A DNA stretch of 64,000 bases. Origin: Steroidobacteraceae bacterium (lineage in GTDB: Bacteria > Pseudomonadota > Gammaproteobacteria > Steroidobacterales > Steroidobacteraceae). This document shows, piece by piece, positions 45,803 through 53,334 of this stretch. A program made the translations under genes and the position numbers. A model generated the notes under the pieces. It saw nothing but the letters and a program-made list of their open reading frames with translations. It ran no database searches and was not told the DNA's origin. The stretch is from positions 1,612,001 to 1,676,000 of the forward strand of contig JAWLAG010000001.1 in NCBI GenBank assembly GCA_041395505.1. The letters run 5' to 3'. How positions within the stretch are numbered: the stretch's first letter is position 1; each line of letters starts with the position of its first letter.

Positions 45803-46170
45803 CGGGGTGCTCCGGAAGCTTCCGGGACATTCAGCTCAACGCGCAGCAGCCGCCCCGATCCGTTGGCGCGGACGATCAACAACGGAAAGCGCGGATAGCG
45901 CAGCATGGCCTCGCGCATCTGGCTTGCCGATACGTCGCGATGACTCAGGACGAACCGTGTCGCCGCCTCAATGGGCAGCGATGTCATCGGGCAGGACGGG
46001 CAGGGCCTGACGATCAGGGAGCCGCCTGCTGCCGCATCCATGGTCACGGCGCCGGCCGTTGTCTCGATCGCTGTCTCGAGCAGCGTAATAGGCGGAGCGG
46101 CCGAGGCGGTCGCAGCCGCAACGAGTGCAGCGACGATGGCCGCCATGCACTGCTTTGCGCGCGGCGTCAT
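45799..46170 (-). CDS. Exported protein of unknown function between pilX and pilY1
   Basis: A 123-residue protein with a signal peptide (MAAIVAALVAAATASAAPP). The mature part has a PCPSCP segment near residue 57 and then ATRFVLSHRDVSASQMREAMLRYPRFPLLIVRANGSGRLLRVEL, a compact alpha/beta-like region. It overlaps both pilX and pilY1 by 4 bases (ATGA), so it is made with them. I do not recognise the family; its place suggests a pilus-assembly or PilY1 accessory role. Confidence 0.75.
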   Translation of the reverse strand: MTPRAKQCMAAIVAALVAAATASAAPPITLLETAIETTAGAVTMDAAAGGSLIVRPCPSCPMTSLPIEAATRFVLSHRDVSASQMREAMLRYPRFPLLIVRANGSGRLLRVELNVPEASGAPR

Positions 46171-46679
46171 GGCAACCCTCCGCCGAGCTGGCCGAAACTG
46201 TTCTGGGCTCCGCCCGCATTGCCACTTACGACGAACACGCCTTGACGTTGCTGGTCCTGGGCATTGCGCGCCGATGTGCCGGAGCTGTCGATCTGGAAAT
46301 GCAATCCGATGAACTTGTTCACGCTGGATTGCGGCAGATTGGTCTCATCGCCCATGTAACGCGTGCTGGTCGTGAAACTGTCGCCAGGCGAGGAGGGCAT
46401 GGCCGTCGGGCCGGCGACAGTTGGCGCCGCGCCGGGCGAGGTCGGAACCGCCGCGAGCGTGCCCATGGCAAGCTCGATGCCGGCGCCCGCCGCTTCGCTG
46501 GCAGCGCGGTGGTATTGCTCATTCCCGGCCATGATGAGCTCGGTGGTCGACGTGTTTACGCCGGTGATCGCGAGCAACGTGAGAATCATCAACAACACGA
46601 GCCCAACGACCAGGGCGGCGCCGGATTGGCGGTCGATGCGGGGCGATGGGTTCATCACGGTCTTCGTCCTCGTGTTCAT
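46167..46679 (-). CDS. pilX: Minor pilin PilX
   Basis: A 170-residue type IV minor pilin. The leader ends RQSG, followed by AALVVGLVLLMILTLLAITGV, the hydrophobic N-helix with the PilX-type GAALVVGL start; the usual Glu at position 5 is absent, as in PilX/PulK-type minor pilins. TTELIMAGNEQYHRAASEAAGAGIELA is the typical PilX follow-up. The ATG at 46679 overlaps pilW. An ATG eight codons later is also possible. Confidence 0.87.
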   Translation of the reverse strand: MNTRTKTVMNPSPRIDRQSGAALVVGLVLLMILTLLAITGVNTSTTELIMAGNEQYHRAASEAAGAGIELAMGTLAAVPTSPGAAPTVAGPTAMPSSPGDSFTTSTRYMGDETNLPQSSVNKFIGLHFQIDSSGTSARNAQDQQRQGVFVVSGNAGGAQNSFGQLGGGLP

Positions 46680-47788
46680 AGCGTGCGTGAATTGCGCAGT
46701 GTGATCGTGCGTGACATGAGCACCCGCCGGAATCCAGCCTCCGCGCCGGCCGGCGTGTATTCCACATTGCCGTAGCGATAGGTCTGGGTGTCGACGAAAC
46801 CGGGTTCGATATCGGCGCTGCGCACGCGGACCCAGACCCGGACCGAAACGACCTGCAGGCGCTCGAGACCTGGAAAATCAGGGTCGACGTAGCGCGTTGC
46901 GCGTCCATCGGTCTCGGGGATTCCGTCATTGTTGCGGTCGGCACTCGCGTCGATGTTGCCGTCGTTGTCGTAATCACCCGTATCGATGCCGAATTGCACC
47001 TGCAGGTCTTCGATGCCGGGCATGACTTCATCGTCGATGAAACCCACGTTGCCGCCGATGGAGGTGAGGGACTTGACGCGCAGCGCGGGCAACTGCGGGT
47101 TCTCGACCGAGCTGCGATCGACATAGTAGGCGCGTACGCGCAGATCCCGGATTTCGTTGTCGGCATCGATGGGGCCGGGCGCGATGCCATCGAGAAACAG
47201 GTTCTGCCCGGTACGGCTTGTGAGACGCGACGTGTAGATCTGCAGGCGGCCCGCCTGGGCTGCGGCGGGTGCATCGGCCGCGCGCCGGAGTGTCAGCGTA
47301 TCGGTGTTGGGCGCGGCATTGCCGGAGTTCGGAGCGCAGGCCGCACCTGCGCCCGGGCCCAGCGCAAAATTGTTGTCCGATCCTTGTACGGGCATCAGCA
47401 CGTCGATGGCGAAATTGGTGCCGCAACTGTGTGCGCTTGCAGGCAGGGTTGGTGCCGCGATGGGCGATGCCGCCGCCGGCGGGATGGGATACTGGCGCAG
47501 CGCAGTGGCGCCCGCCAGTACTACGCCTGGATTGGCGCCTTGTATCAGGCGTAGCGCATCGGGGTAGTTGCTGTAGCCGTACTGGCCTGCAAGCTCGACA
47601 TCCGGCTCGATGACGCTGAATACGTAGCGGCCCTGCTCCTGCAAGCGGGCAATGCGTTCGGACAGCGCGAAGGTGTTGCGGCTGTTCGAATAGACGATCA
47701 CGGCCCCGACGATCAGGAAAGAGCCGATCGCCAACGCGACGAGCAGCTCGATCATGCTGAGGCCGCGGGAATCTCGCAGCCGGCTCAT
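46676..47788 (-). CDS. pilW: Minor pilin PilW
   Basis: A 370-residue minor pilin. The prepilin peptidase site is RGLSMIELLVALAIGSFLIVG (cleavage after Gly, Glu at +5), then a coiled N-helix with RIARLQEQGRYVFSVIEPDVELAGQYGY, a PilW hallmark. The frame is open well upstream, but the ATG at 47788 overlaps the pilV stop and starts just before the leader. The C-terminal domain has a DxDxDG-like repeat (DNDGNIDASADRNNDG). Confidence 0.9.
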   Translation of the reverse strand: MSRLRDSRGLSMIELLVALAIGSFLIVGAVIVYSNSRNTFALSERIARLQEQGRYVFSVIEPDVELAGQYGYSNYPDALRLIQGANPGVVLAGATALRQYPIPPAAASPIAAPTLPASAHSCGTNFAIDVLMPVQGSDNNFALGPGAGAACAPNSGNAAPNTDTLTLRRAADAPAAAQAGRLQIYTSRLTSRTGQNLFLDGIAPGPIDADNEIRDLRVRAYYVDRSSVENPQLPALRVKSLTSIGGNVGFIDDEVMPGIEDLQVQFGIDTGDYDNDGNIDASADRNNDGIPETDGRATRYVDPDFPGLERLQVVSVRVWVRVRSADIEPGFVDTQTYRYGNVEYTPAGAEAGFRRVLMSRTITLRNSRTL

Positions 47789-48318
47789 GCGGGTGGTCTC
47801 GGCACGATCAGCAGTTCCGCCGCGAAAGTGAGCGGGTTTGCAACCCCAGGCTCCTGCCAGGTCACGGTCACGCGGTAGCGCTCCGGCTGTGCCGCCGCGG
47901 GCGGCGCAAAATATTCGACGTTGCCGGTCGGGGCCCCGGCGGCGCCGCCCGGCAATAGCGTCTGCACCGTCTGCAGCCAGCGCGCCAGATCGTCCTCGGC
48001 GAGTGTGGCCGGATCGCAATTGGCACCGGCGACGGCAAAGGTGTCCTGACAGGCCTGCACCGCCGGAGCGCCGCCATAGCCGGCCAGGTCGTAGGCATCC
48101 GCAGCATCTACATTGGCGCGAATGCGGTTCAACATGTCGCTCACCAGGTTGACGGCCTGAGTGCGCAGCAGCGCACTGCGCCCGTTCTGCACCGACTGGA
48201 CGAACAGCGCAGCAATGCCCAGCATGCCAACCGAAAGGACCAGCAGGGCGACGAGCGATTCGACCATGGTGATGCCCCATAGGTCCTTGCGAAGCCTTGA
48301 GACGCTGGCCGCCCTCAT
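47785..48318 (-). CDS. pilV: Minor pilin PilV
   Basis: A 177-residue type IV minor pilin with processing site LWG/ITMVESLVALLVLSVGMLG (Glu at +5 after cleavage) and the LRTQAVNLVSDMLNRIRAN helix typical of PilV. A cysteine pair lies in ACQDTFAVAGANC. The ATG at 48318 overlaps the fimT stop as ATGA, which favours it over the ATG two codons upstream. Confidence 0.88.
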   Translation of the reverse strand: MRAASVSRLRKDLWGITMVESLVALLVLSVGMLGIAALFVQSVQNGRSALLRTQAVNLVSDMLNRIRANVDAADAYDLAGYGGAPAVQACQDTFAVAGANCDPATLAEDDLARWLQTVQTLLPGGAAGAPTGNVEYFAPPAAAQPERYRVTVTWQEPGVANPLTFAAELLIVPRPPA

Positions 48319-48944
48319 GGGCACGTGAGTCCCCAGCTGCCGAGGCGGGCAGGGTCGCGCGTGATTTCCGCGCGGCCCGTCGGTCCGATCGCGATGCCGC
48401 GGGCGGCGCTCTGGTTCGTTCCGGATTGCAGCGCAAGGCCACGTTCATCGCACAGCGCAAGGCGCGTCGCGCTTGGTTGCCCGGCGAACGTCGCAAGGTA
48501 GCCGTTGCTCGCGAATGTCAGGCATCGCCCGTCGCCGGTGCTGGTCAAGGCCGCATCGCCACGGCCGCCGCTGCCGAGCAGCGCATCGGCGGCATCGCGC
48601 TGGCAATCGTTATTGCCATCTTCGAACACGATCCAGCCTGCAAAGTCATTGCCATTGGCGCATACGGCGTTGGCTGCTGCTGGATTGGCCGATGCGCACA
48701 GTGCCACCGGCCGCTGACGTTTGATTGCTTCGCTGCGCGCCTGCTGGATCCCGGTGAGCAGGTCGTTGGCCGCCGCAGTGAGGCGGGCATTGCGGCGAAA
48801 CTCCCCAAAACTCGGCGCGCCGAGCCCGAGCACGACCGCCGCAATTGCCAGGACGACCATGAGTTCGAGCAACGTGAAGCCGCGTGCCGTTCTTGTGCGG
48901 ACACGCGCGGACAGGTATGCCGCGCGCGTCGGTTGAGTCCCCAT
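48315..48944 (-). CDS. fimT: FimT/GspH-like pseudopilin (first copy)
   Basis: A 209-residue pseudopilin with processing site ARG/FTLLELMVVLAIAAVVLGLGAP and the GspH/FimT domain (GIQQARSEAIKRQRPVALCAS). The domain carries several cysteines (LCAS, VCANG, DCQRD, RCLTF, LCDERG, LTCP). FimT proteins in other gammaproteobacteria bind DNA during natural transformation. It precedes pilV. A TATATT at 48951-48956 on the minus strand lies close to its start. Confidence 0.85.
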   Translation of the reverse strand: MGTQPTRAAYLSARVRTRTARGFTLLELMVVLAIAAVVLGLGAPSFGEFRRNARLTAAANDLLTGIQQARSEAIKRQRPVALCASANPAAANAVCANGNDFAGWIVFEDGNNDCQRDAADALLGSGGRGDAALTSTGDGRCLTFASNGYLATFAGQPSATRLALCDERGLALQSGTNQSAARGIAIGPTGRAEITRDPARLGSWGLTCP

Positions 48945-49019
48945 GGGCGCAATATAGGGAGTGCGGACGAGATGGCCGTCACTTTCCGATATGCGGTGTC
49001 ATCCGCGCGACAAGCGGCG

Positions 49020-49547
49020 TCATGAACGCGAGCATCCGGCCAGTTGGCGCGTCGTGCGCTGCACGCGTGGTCGACCCGTGCGGCTGACGATGACGATGCG
49101 CGCTTCGTCGAGATCGCCCGTCGGGCAGACGCGCACCGAAGTGGTGGTGCCCGCCGTGACGATCGGCCAGAAGATGATCGCTCGCCGGTTGCTCTGGATA
49201 CGCACGGCATCAGCGACCTGGTGTTGCGCGATGGCCGAGCGCGCTGCGCCCGGTTTCGGCTGCTGATACAACAGCCAGTGCCGTGCATTGCGATTGGCAA
49301 CTCCGAGGCAGCGAAACGCGTCGTCACTGAGGCAGATGATGGCCGGGACGCCTGTTGTTATGGCGGTGGAGCGCGCCTGATGCATGGTGAGCAGCAGTGC
49401 GTTGGCGGCAGCTGTCAGGGCGGCCTGTTGCGCGAGGTTGCGAAATCCGGGCACCGCCGAACCGACCAGGGTCGCCGCGATCAGCAGGGCGACAAGCAAT
49501 TCGACCAGCGTGAAGCCCGTCTCCCTGCATTCGTTCGTCCCAGACAT
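49020..49547 (-). CDS. FimT/GspH-like pseudopilin (second copy)
   Basis: A 175-residue pseudopilin with processing site ETG/FTLVELLVALLIAATLVGSAVP and GspH-type follow-up MHQARSTAITTGVPAIICLS. It is a diverged paralogue of the gene at 48315-48944 and is 75 bases upstream of it. The ATG at 49547 is preferred because it gives a short leader (11 residues); an upstream in-frame ATG at 49592 would add 15. It is first in the minus-strand pilus operon and divergent from the Fur-family gene. Confidence 0.82.
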   Translation of the reverse strand: MSGTNECRETGFTLVELLVALLIAATLVGSAVPGFRNLAQQAALTAAANALLLTMHQARSTAITTGVPAIICLSDDAFRCLGVANRNARHWLLYQQPKPGAARSAIAQHQVADAVRIQSNRRAIIFWPIVTAGTTTSVRVCPTGDLDEARIVIVSRTGRPRVQRTTRQLAGCSRS

Positions 49548-49605
49548 GGTGCCGGCAGATTGCCCGCGCGGCCATCGTGACTGGGTTCGCAAATATCGGC
49601 AATTA

Positions 49606-49634
49606 AAGACATTTTTCGGGTAGCTGCCTATAAT
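49606..49634 (+). promoter_or_regulatory. Candidate promoter for the Fur-family gene
   Basis: AAGACA (49606-49611) and a perfect TATAAT (49629-49634) are separated by 17 bases. The -10 ends 8 bases before the ATG, and no ribosome site is visible, so the transcript would be nearly leaderless. The same AT-rich gap (49548-49642) must also hold the pilus operon promoter on the other strand. Confidence 0.5.
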
Positions 49635-49642
49635 TCGCGGTC

Positions 49643-50080
49643 ATGGATGGCACCACGATTCACGGTGTGCCGCGGCAGCATCTAGCCGAGAGGCTGCGCG
49701 GCTGCGGCATCCAGCCGACGCAACAGCGGCTGCGGATCGCTGCAATCTTGCTGGCAACGCCGCAGCACATCACGGCGGAGCAGATTCAGGCCCGCCTCGC
49801 TGCCCTCGGGACCCGTGTATCCAAGGCGACGGTCTACAATACCCTCAAGGTGTTTGCCGACAATGGCCTCATCGGTCGTTTGTGTGTCGACGGCACACGC
49901 ACCTACTTCGACTCGAATACCCAGTCGCACTATCACTTCCACGATCCGGCTACTGCCCGGCTGATCGATTTTCCCCTCGAAGCCATTGAGTTCAGCCGTT
50001 TGCCGCCGCTGCCGGACGGTACGGAAATCGCTGGCATCGACGTTGTCATCCGCTTGCGCAGGCCGCGCGAGAACCCATAG
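49643..50080 (+). CDS. Fur-family transcriptional regulator (Irr-like)
   Basis: A 145-residue regulator. The N-terminal winged helix (about 12-85) has QPTQQRLRIAAILLATPQHITAEQI and TRVSKATVYNTLKVFADNGLI, clear Fur-family features. After the hinge it reads HYHFHDPATARLIDF, which resembles Irr more than Fur. The CxxC structural zinc sites of Fur and Zur are absent, leaving only isolated cysteines (Cys21 and Cys81). It may sense iron, heme or peroxide; the ligand is unknown. It is divergent from the pilus genes. Confidence 0.82.
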   Translation: MDGTTIHGVPRQHLAERLRGCGIQPTQQRLRIAAILLATPQHITAEQIQARLAALGTRVSKATVYNTLKVFADNGLIGRLCVDGTRTYFDSNTQSHYHFHDPATARLIDFPLEAIEFSRLPPLPDGTEIAGIDVVIRLRRPRENP

Positions 50081-50103
50081 GTGTTAGAATTCCCGGTTCC
50101 GGC

Positions 50104-50176
50104 GCCGGAGTAGCTCAGCTGGTAGAGCAGCGCATTCGTAATGCGCGGGTCGGAGGTTCGAGTCCTCTCTCCGGCA
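50104..50176 (+). tRNA. tRNA-Thr (anticodon CGT)
   Basis: A complete cloverleaf of 73 nt without encoded CCA: acceptor GCCGGAG with CTCCGGC, D arm TAGCTCAGCTGGTAGAGC, anticodon stem GCGCA with loop TTCGTAA (anticodon CGT, reading ACG), TpsiC arm GGTTCGAGTCC, discriminator A. A TAGAAT at 50085-50090 could be its -10 element. Its last base is also the A of an in-frame ATG of the nfeD frame. Confidence 0.96.
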
Positions 50177-50205
50177 TGGTTTCATCCAAACTGGCGCGAG
50201 GGCCC

Positions 50206-51627
50206 ATGCAGACCTTGCTTGGCCAACTTGCAGTCAGCGCGCGCTGGCTTGTGCTGCTGTCCGTGGGTTTGATCATGGGCCTCCTGCCACCCACTGCGGC
50301 CAACGCGGCCAACGCGGCCAGGAGCGAGCCCTCCGTCGTTGCCTTGCTCGAACTCACCGGGCCCATTACGCCCGCATCCGCCGACTACCTGCAACGCGGG
50401 TTGCGTTGGGCGCGCGAGAACAACGCGTCGTTGGTCGTGCTGCAGCTCGATACACCGGGTGGCCTCGACACGTCGATGCGGGACATGATTCGCGAAATCC
50501 TCGCATCGCCCATCCCGGTAGCTGGGTTCGTGGCTCCCGAAGGCGCACGAGCGGCGAGCGCTGGTACGTATATCCTCTACGCGACGCATGTGGCTGCCAT
50601 GGCGCCAGCGACTACGATTGGCGCCGCGACTCCCGTGCAGATCGGAGGACCCGTGACGCCTGTCCCGGACGACGTGCCATCCAGGACGACGCCGGATTCG
50701 CCCGAGGCGGAGCACGCGCCCGGACCTCCGCCTGCAGATGCCATGAAGGCGAAGCAGATCAACGATGCAGCCGCCTACCTCCGGGGCCTGGCGCAATTGC
50801 GCGGCCGGAATGCCGATTGGGCGGAGCGCGCGGTGCGCGACGCCGATGCAATCGCCGCCTCCGAAGCCCTCGCGATCGGCGCGATCGACATCGTGGCCGC
50901 GGATGTCGATTCTTTGCTCGTCGAAATCGACGGTCGCCGAGTCATGACAGCTGACGGCGAACGAGTACTTCAGCTCGCAGGCGCCCGTATAGAGGCCGTC
51001 AGGCCCGACTGGCGCAACCAGCTGCTGGCCGTCCTCGCGAACCCTCAGCTGGCGCTGATCCTCATGATGCTGGGCGTCTACGGTCTCATTTTCGAGTTCA
51101 CCAGTCCGGGATTCGGCCTGCCGGGCATCGCGGGCGCCATTTGCCTGTTGCTCGGGTTGTTCGCCCTGCAGACCTTGCCGATCAACTTCGCCGGGCTTGC
51201 GCTCATTGGTCTCGGAGCTGCGCTGCTCGTGGGGGAAATATTCGTGGGAGGATTCGGCGCCCTGGGCATCGGCGGGGCACTCGCAATCGTCCTTGGCGGC
51301 CTGCTGTTGTTCGATCGCGATTCACCCGAGACCCGGGTGCCACTCGCCATCATTTCCAGCCTCGCGATGGTGGGGCTCGCGGTCAGCTTGCTGGCGGGGT
51401 GGCTGGCCCGCAGGGCGCATCGCGCACCGGTTGCTTCGGGCGCCGATGAGCTCAAGGGCATGGAGGGAATCGTCATCGACTGTCATGGCGATGACGGCTA
51501 TGCCCTCGTGCACGGCGAGCGGTGGCGCGTGCGAGCCGATCGACCGCTGCAGCAAGGCCAACACGTGCGTGTCGATGCGATCTATGGACTGACGCTCCAC
51601 GTCAGCCCGTCGCCGGTCAAGAACTAG
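50206..51627 (+). CDS. NfeD-family membrane serine protease (long form)
   Basis: A 473-residue protein. A signal/anchor helix (about 10-30) precedes a ClpP-class protease domain with LQLDTPGGLDTSMRDMIREIL and the catalytic serine in ARAASAGTYILYA; the likely lysine base is in MKAKQINDAAAYLRGLA. Four to five helices follow (about 290-410), then a C-terminal OB-fold NfeD domain. I prefer the ATG at 50206, which has a GAGGG site; the ATG at 50176 overlaps the tRNA. It precedes an SPFH protein, its usual partner in membrane quality control. Confidence 0.88.
   Translation: MQTLLGQLAVSARWLVLLSVGLIMGLLPPTAANAANAARSEPSVVALLELTGPITPASADYLQRGLRWARENNASLVVLQLDTPGGLDTSMRDMIREILASPIPVAGFVAPEGARAASAGTYILYATHVAAMAPATTIGAATPVQIGGPVTPVPDDVPSRTTPDSPEAEHAPGPPPADAMKAKQINDAAAYLRGLAQLRGRNADWAERAVRDADAIAASEALAIGAIDIVAADVDSLLVEIDGRRVMTADGERVLQLAGARIEAVRPDWRNQLLAVLANPQLALILMMLGVYGLIFEFTSPGFGLPGIAGAICLLLGLFALQTLPINFAGLALIGLGAALLVGEIFVGGFGALGIGGALAIVLGGLLLFDRDSPETRVPLAIISSLAMVGLAVSLLAGWLARRAHRAPVASGADELKGMEGIVIDCHGDDGYALVHGERWRVRADRPLQQGQHVRVDAIYGLTLHVSPSPVKN
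50296..50320 (+). repeat. Short tandem repeat in the NfeD signal region
   Basis: The 9-base unit GCGGCCAAC is repeated 2.8 times, encoding Ala-Ala-Asn runs just after the N-terminal hydrophobic helix. Copy changes would keep the frame. Confidence 0.7.
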
Positions 51628-51709
51628 CTGGAATCCGGCTCATGATCGCCCGCGGGTTCGTGAGACAGGTTCCAAACGCAATTCATCTTAAATAATCAAG
51701 GAGCAGAGC

Positions 51710-52486
51710 ATGCTGCCAGTTTTCGGTTCCGTCGGTTCAATCCTGGTCGTTTTCGCGATCTTCCTGGTATTGAGTTCCATCAAGATATTCCGCGAGTACG
51801 AACGTGGCGTGGTGTTCCTGCTCGGACGGTTCTGGAAAGTCAAGGGCCCTGGTCTTGCGCTGGTCATTCCGGGGCTGATGCAGATGGTGCGCGTCGACCT
51901 GCGCCTGGTCACCATGGACGTGCCGAGCCAGGACGTCATATCGAAGGACAATATCTCGGTCAAGGTCAACGCCGTCGTGTACTTTCGAGTCGTCGATCCG
52001 CAGAAGGCGATCATCCAGGTGCAACGCTACCTGGTCGCGACCAGCGAACTGGCGCAGACAACCCTGCGCGCCGTACTTGGCAAGCACGAGCTGGACGAAA
52101 TGCTCGGCGAGCGAGATCGCCTGAACCTCGATATCCAGCGCATCCTCGACAGCCAAACCGACGCCTGGGGCATCAAGGTGGCCAATGTCGAGATCAAGCA
52201 TGTCGATATCAACGAGACCATGGTGCGGGCCATTGCCCGGCAGGCGGAGGCCGAACGAGAGCGCCGCGCCAAGATCATCCACGCCGAAGGCGAACAGCAG
52301 GCGGCAGAAAAACTCGCCCAGGCCGCGGCAGTACTTGCCCAGCAACCGCAGGCGCTGCAGCTGCGATTCCTGGAAACGCTCACGGTGGTCGCCGCGGACA
52401 AGAACTCGACCATCCTCTTCCCTGTGCCCATCGATGTCATTGCGCCATTCATGGACGCAGCCAAGGCGCTGGCGAAACGCGGCTGA
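51710..52486 (+). CDS. Slipin/stomatin-type SPFH protein
   Basis: A 258-residue membrane protein with one N-terminal hydrophobic helix (about 5-24) and an SPFH domain: IFREYERGVVFLLGRFWKVKGPGLALVIP, DVISKDNISVKVNAVVYFRV, LDEMLGERDRLN. A coiled-coil follows (AEAERERRAKIIHAEGEQQAAEKLAQAA). These scaffold proteins form membrane microdomains and pair with NfeD proteases. A good AAGGAG site precedes the ATG. The 82-base gap after nfeD is AT-richer (TTAAATAAT) and may hold a second promoter. Confidence 0.9.
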   Translation: MLPVFGSVGSILVVFAIFLVLSSIKIFREYERGVVFLLGRFWKVKGPGLALVIPGLMQMVRVDLRLVTMDVPSQDVISKDNISVKVNAVVYFRVVDPQKAIIQVQRYLVATSELAQTTLRAVLGKHELDEMLGERDRLNLDIQRILDSQTDAWGIKVANVEIKHVDINETMVRAIARQAEAERERRAKIIHAEGEQQAAEKLAQAAAVLAQQPQALQLRFLETLTVVAADKNSTILFPVPIDVIAPFMDAAKALAKRG

Positions 52487-52563
52487 CATTGTCACGTCCG
52501 CCGGGCTTGGCCACGGCTTTGGCCGCATGCAATACTGCGTGATCGACCACGGAGGAGCGGTGC

Positions 52564-53322
52564 ATGGGACGACTGACGGGCAAGGTGGCAATCGTAACTG
52601 GTGCGGCGTCGGGCCTCGGGCGTGCCGACGCGCTGGCCATGGCGCGTGAAGGCGCGCGCGTCGTTGTAACCGATGTCAATGCCGCCGAAGGCGAGAAAGT
52701 GGCCGCTGAAATCAACCGGATTGCCAAGGGCAGCGGCATGTTCGTGCGCCAGGATGTGCGCGATGAGGCGGCCTGGCGGGACGTCGTCGCGCAGACCACA
52801 GAGCGCATGGGCGGTTTGCATGTGCTGGTCAACAACGCCGGTGTCGTCGTCGTCGCGGATCCTGAAACGACGACGCTCGAGCAATTTCGCTTCGCCAACG
52901 CCGTCATGTCCGAAGGCGTCTACCTCGGTTGTCGCGCTGCCATTCCCGCGATGCGCAACAGCGGCGGCGGCTCCATCATCAACATGTCCTCGGTTGCGAG
53001 CCACCTGGGGTATCCGGTATTTTTCGCATACAGTGCGGCCAAAGGCGCAGTTCGGGCGATGACCAAGTCGATCGCCGTGCATTGCCAGATGCACAAGTAC
53101 GACATTCGCTGCAATTCGATTCACGCCGGCGCGATTGACACGGCCATGGTGCACTCGGCGAACGACCAGCTCGGGCTCAAGATGAGCGACATGGAGGCCA
53201 CGCCCTGGGGCGTCGGCAAGCCCGAGGATGTTGCCAGCCTGGTCGTCTTCCTCGCCAGCGACGAGTCGCGTTTCATCAATGGCGCAGAAATGCTCATCGA
53301 CAATGCGCTGACAATCCAGTGA
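52564..53322 (+). CDS. Short-chain dehydrogenase/reductase
   Basis: A 252-residue classical SDR. The cofactor motif TGAASGLGRADA and the acidic residue in VVVTDVN point to NAD(H). The catalytic set is in NMSSVASHLGYPVFFAYSAAKGAV (Ser, Tyr, Lys), with NNAGVVVV before it. Closest style is the hydroxysteroid/cyclopentanol dehydrogenase group, but the substrate is not known. A GGAG site precedes the ATG. It lies 12 bases before the LpxL-like gene, so they may be co-transcribed. Confidence 0.88.
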   Translation: MGRLTGKVAIVTGAASGLGRADALAMAREGARVVVTDVNAAEGEKVAAEINRIAKGSGMFVRQDVRDEAAWRDVVAQTTERMGGLHVLVNNAGVVVVADPETTTLEQFRFANAVMSEGVYLGCRAAIPAMRNSGGGSIINMSSVASHLGYPVFFAYSAAKGAVRAMTKSIAVHCQMHKYDIRCNSIHAGAIDTAMVHSANDQLGLKMSDMEATPWGVGKPEDVASLVVFLASDESRFINGAEMLIDNALTIQ

Positions 53323-53334
53323 CCTGACGGTCTC

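Noticed and set aside
47789..48496. Upstream extension of the pilW frame through pilV
   Set aside because: The pilin leader begins at the ATG at 47788, and the extension is the shadow of pilV.
50176..50205. nfeD starting at the ATG in the tRNA end
   Set aside because: There is no ribosome site outside the tRNA, while the ATG at 50206 has a GAGGG site; kept only as a finding.
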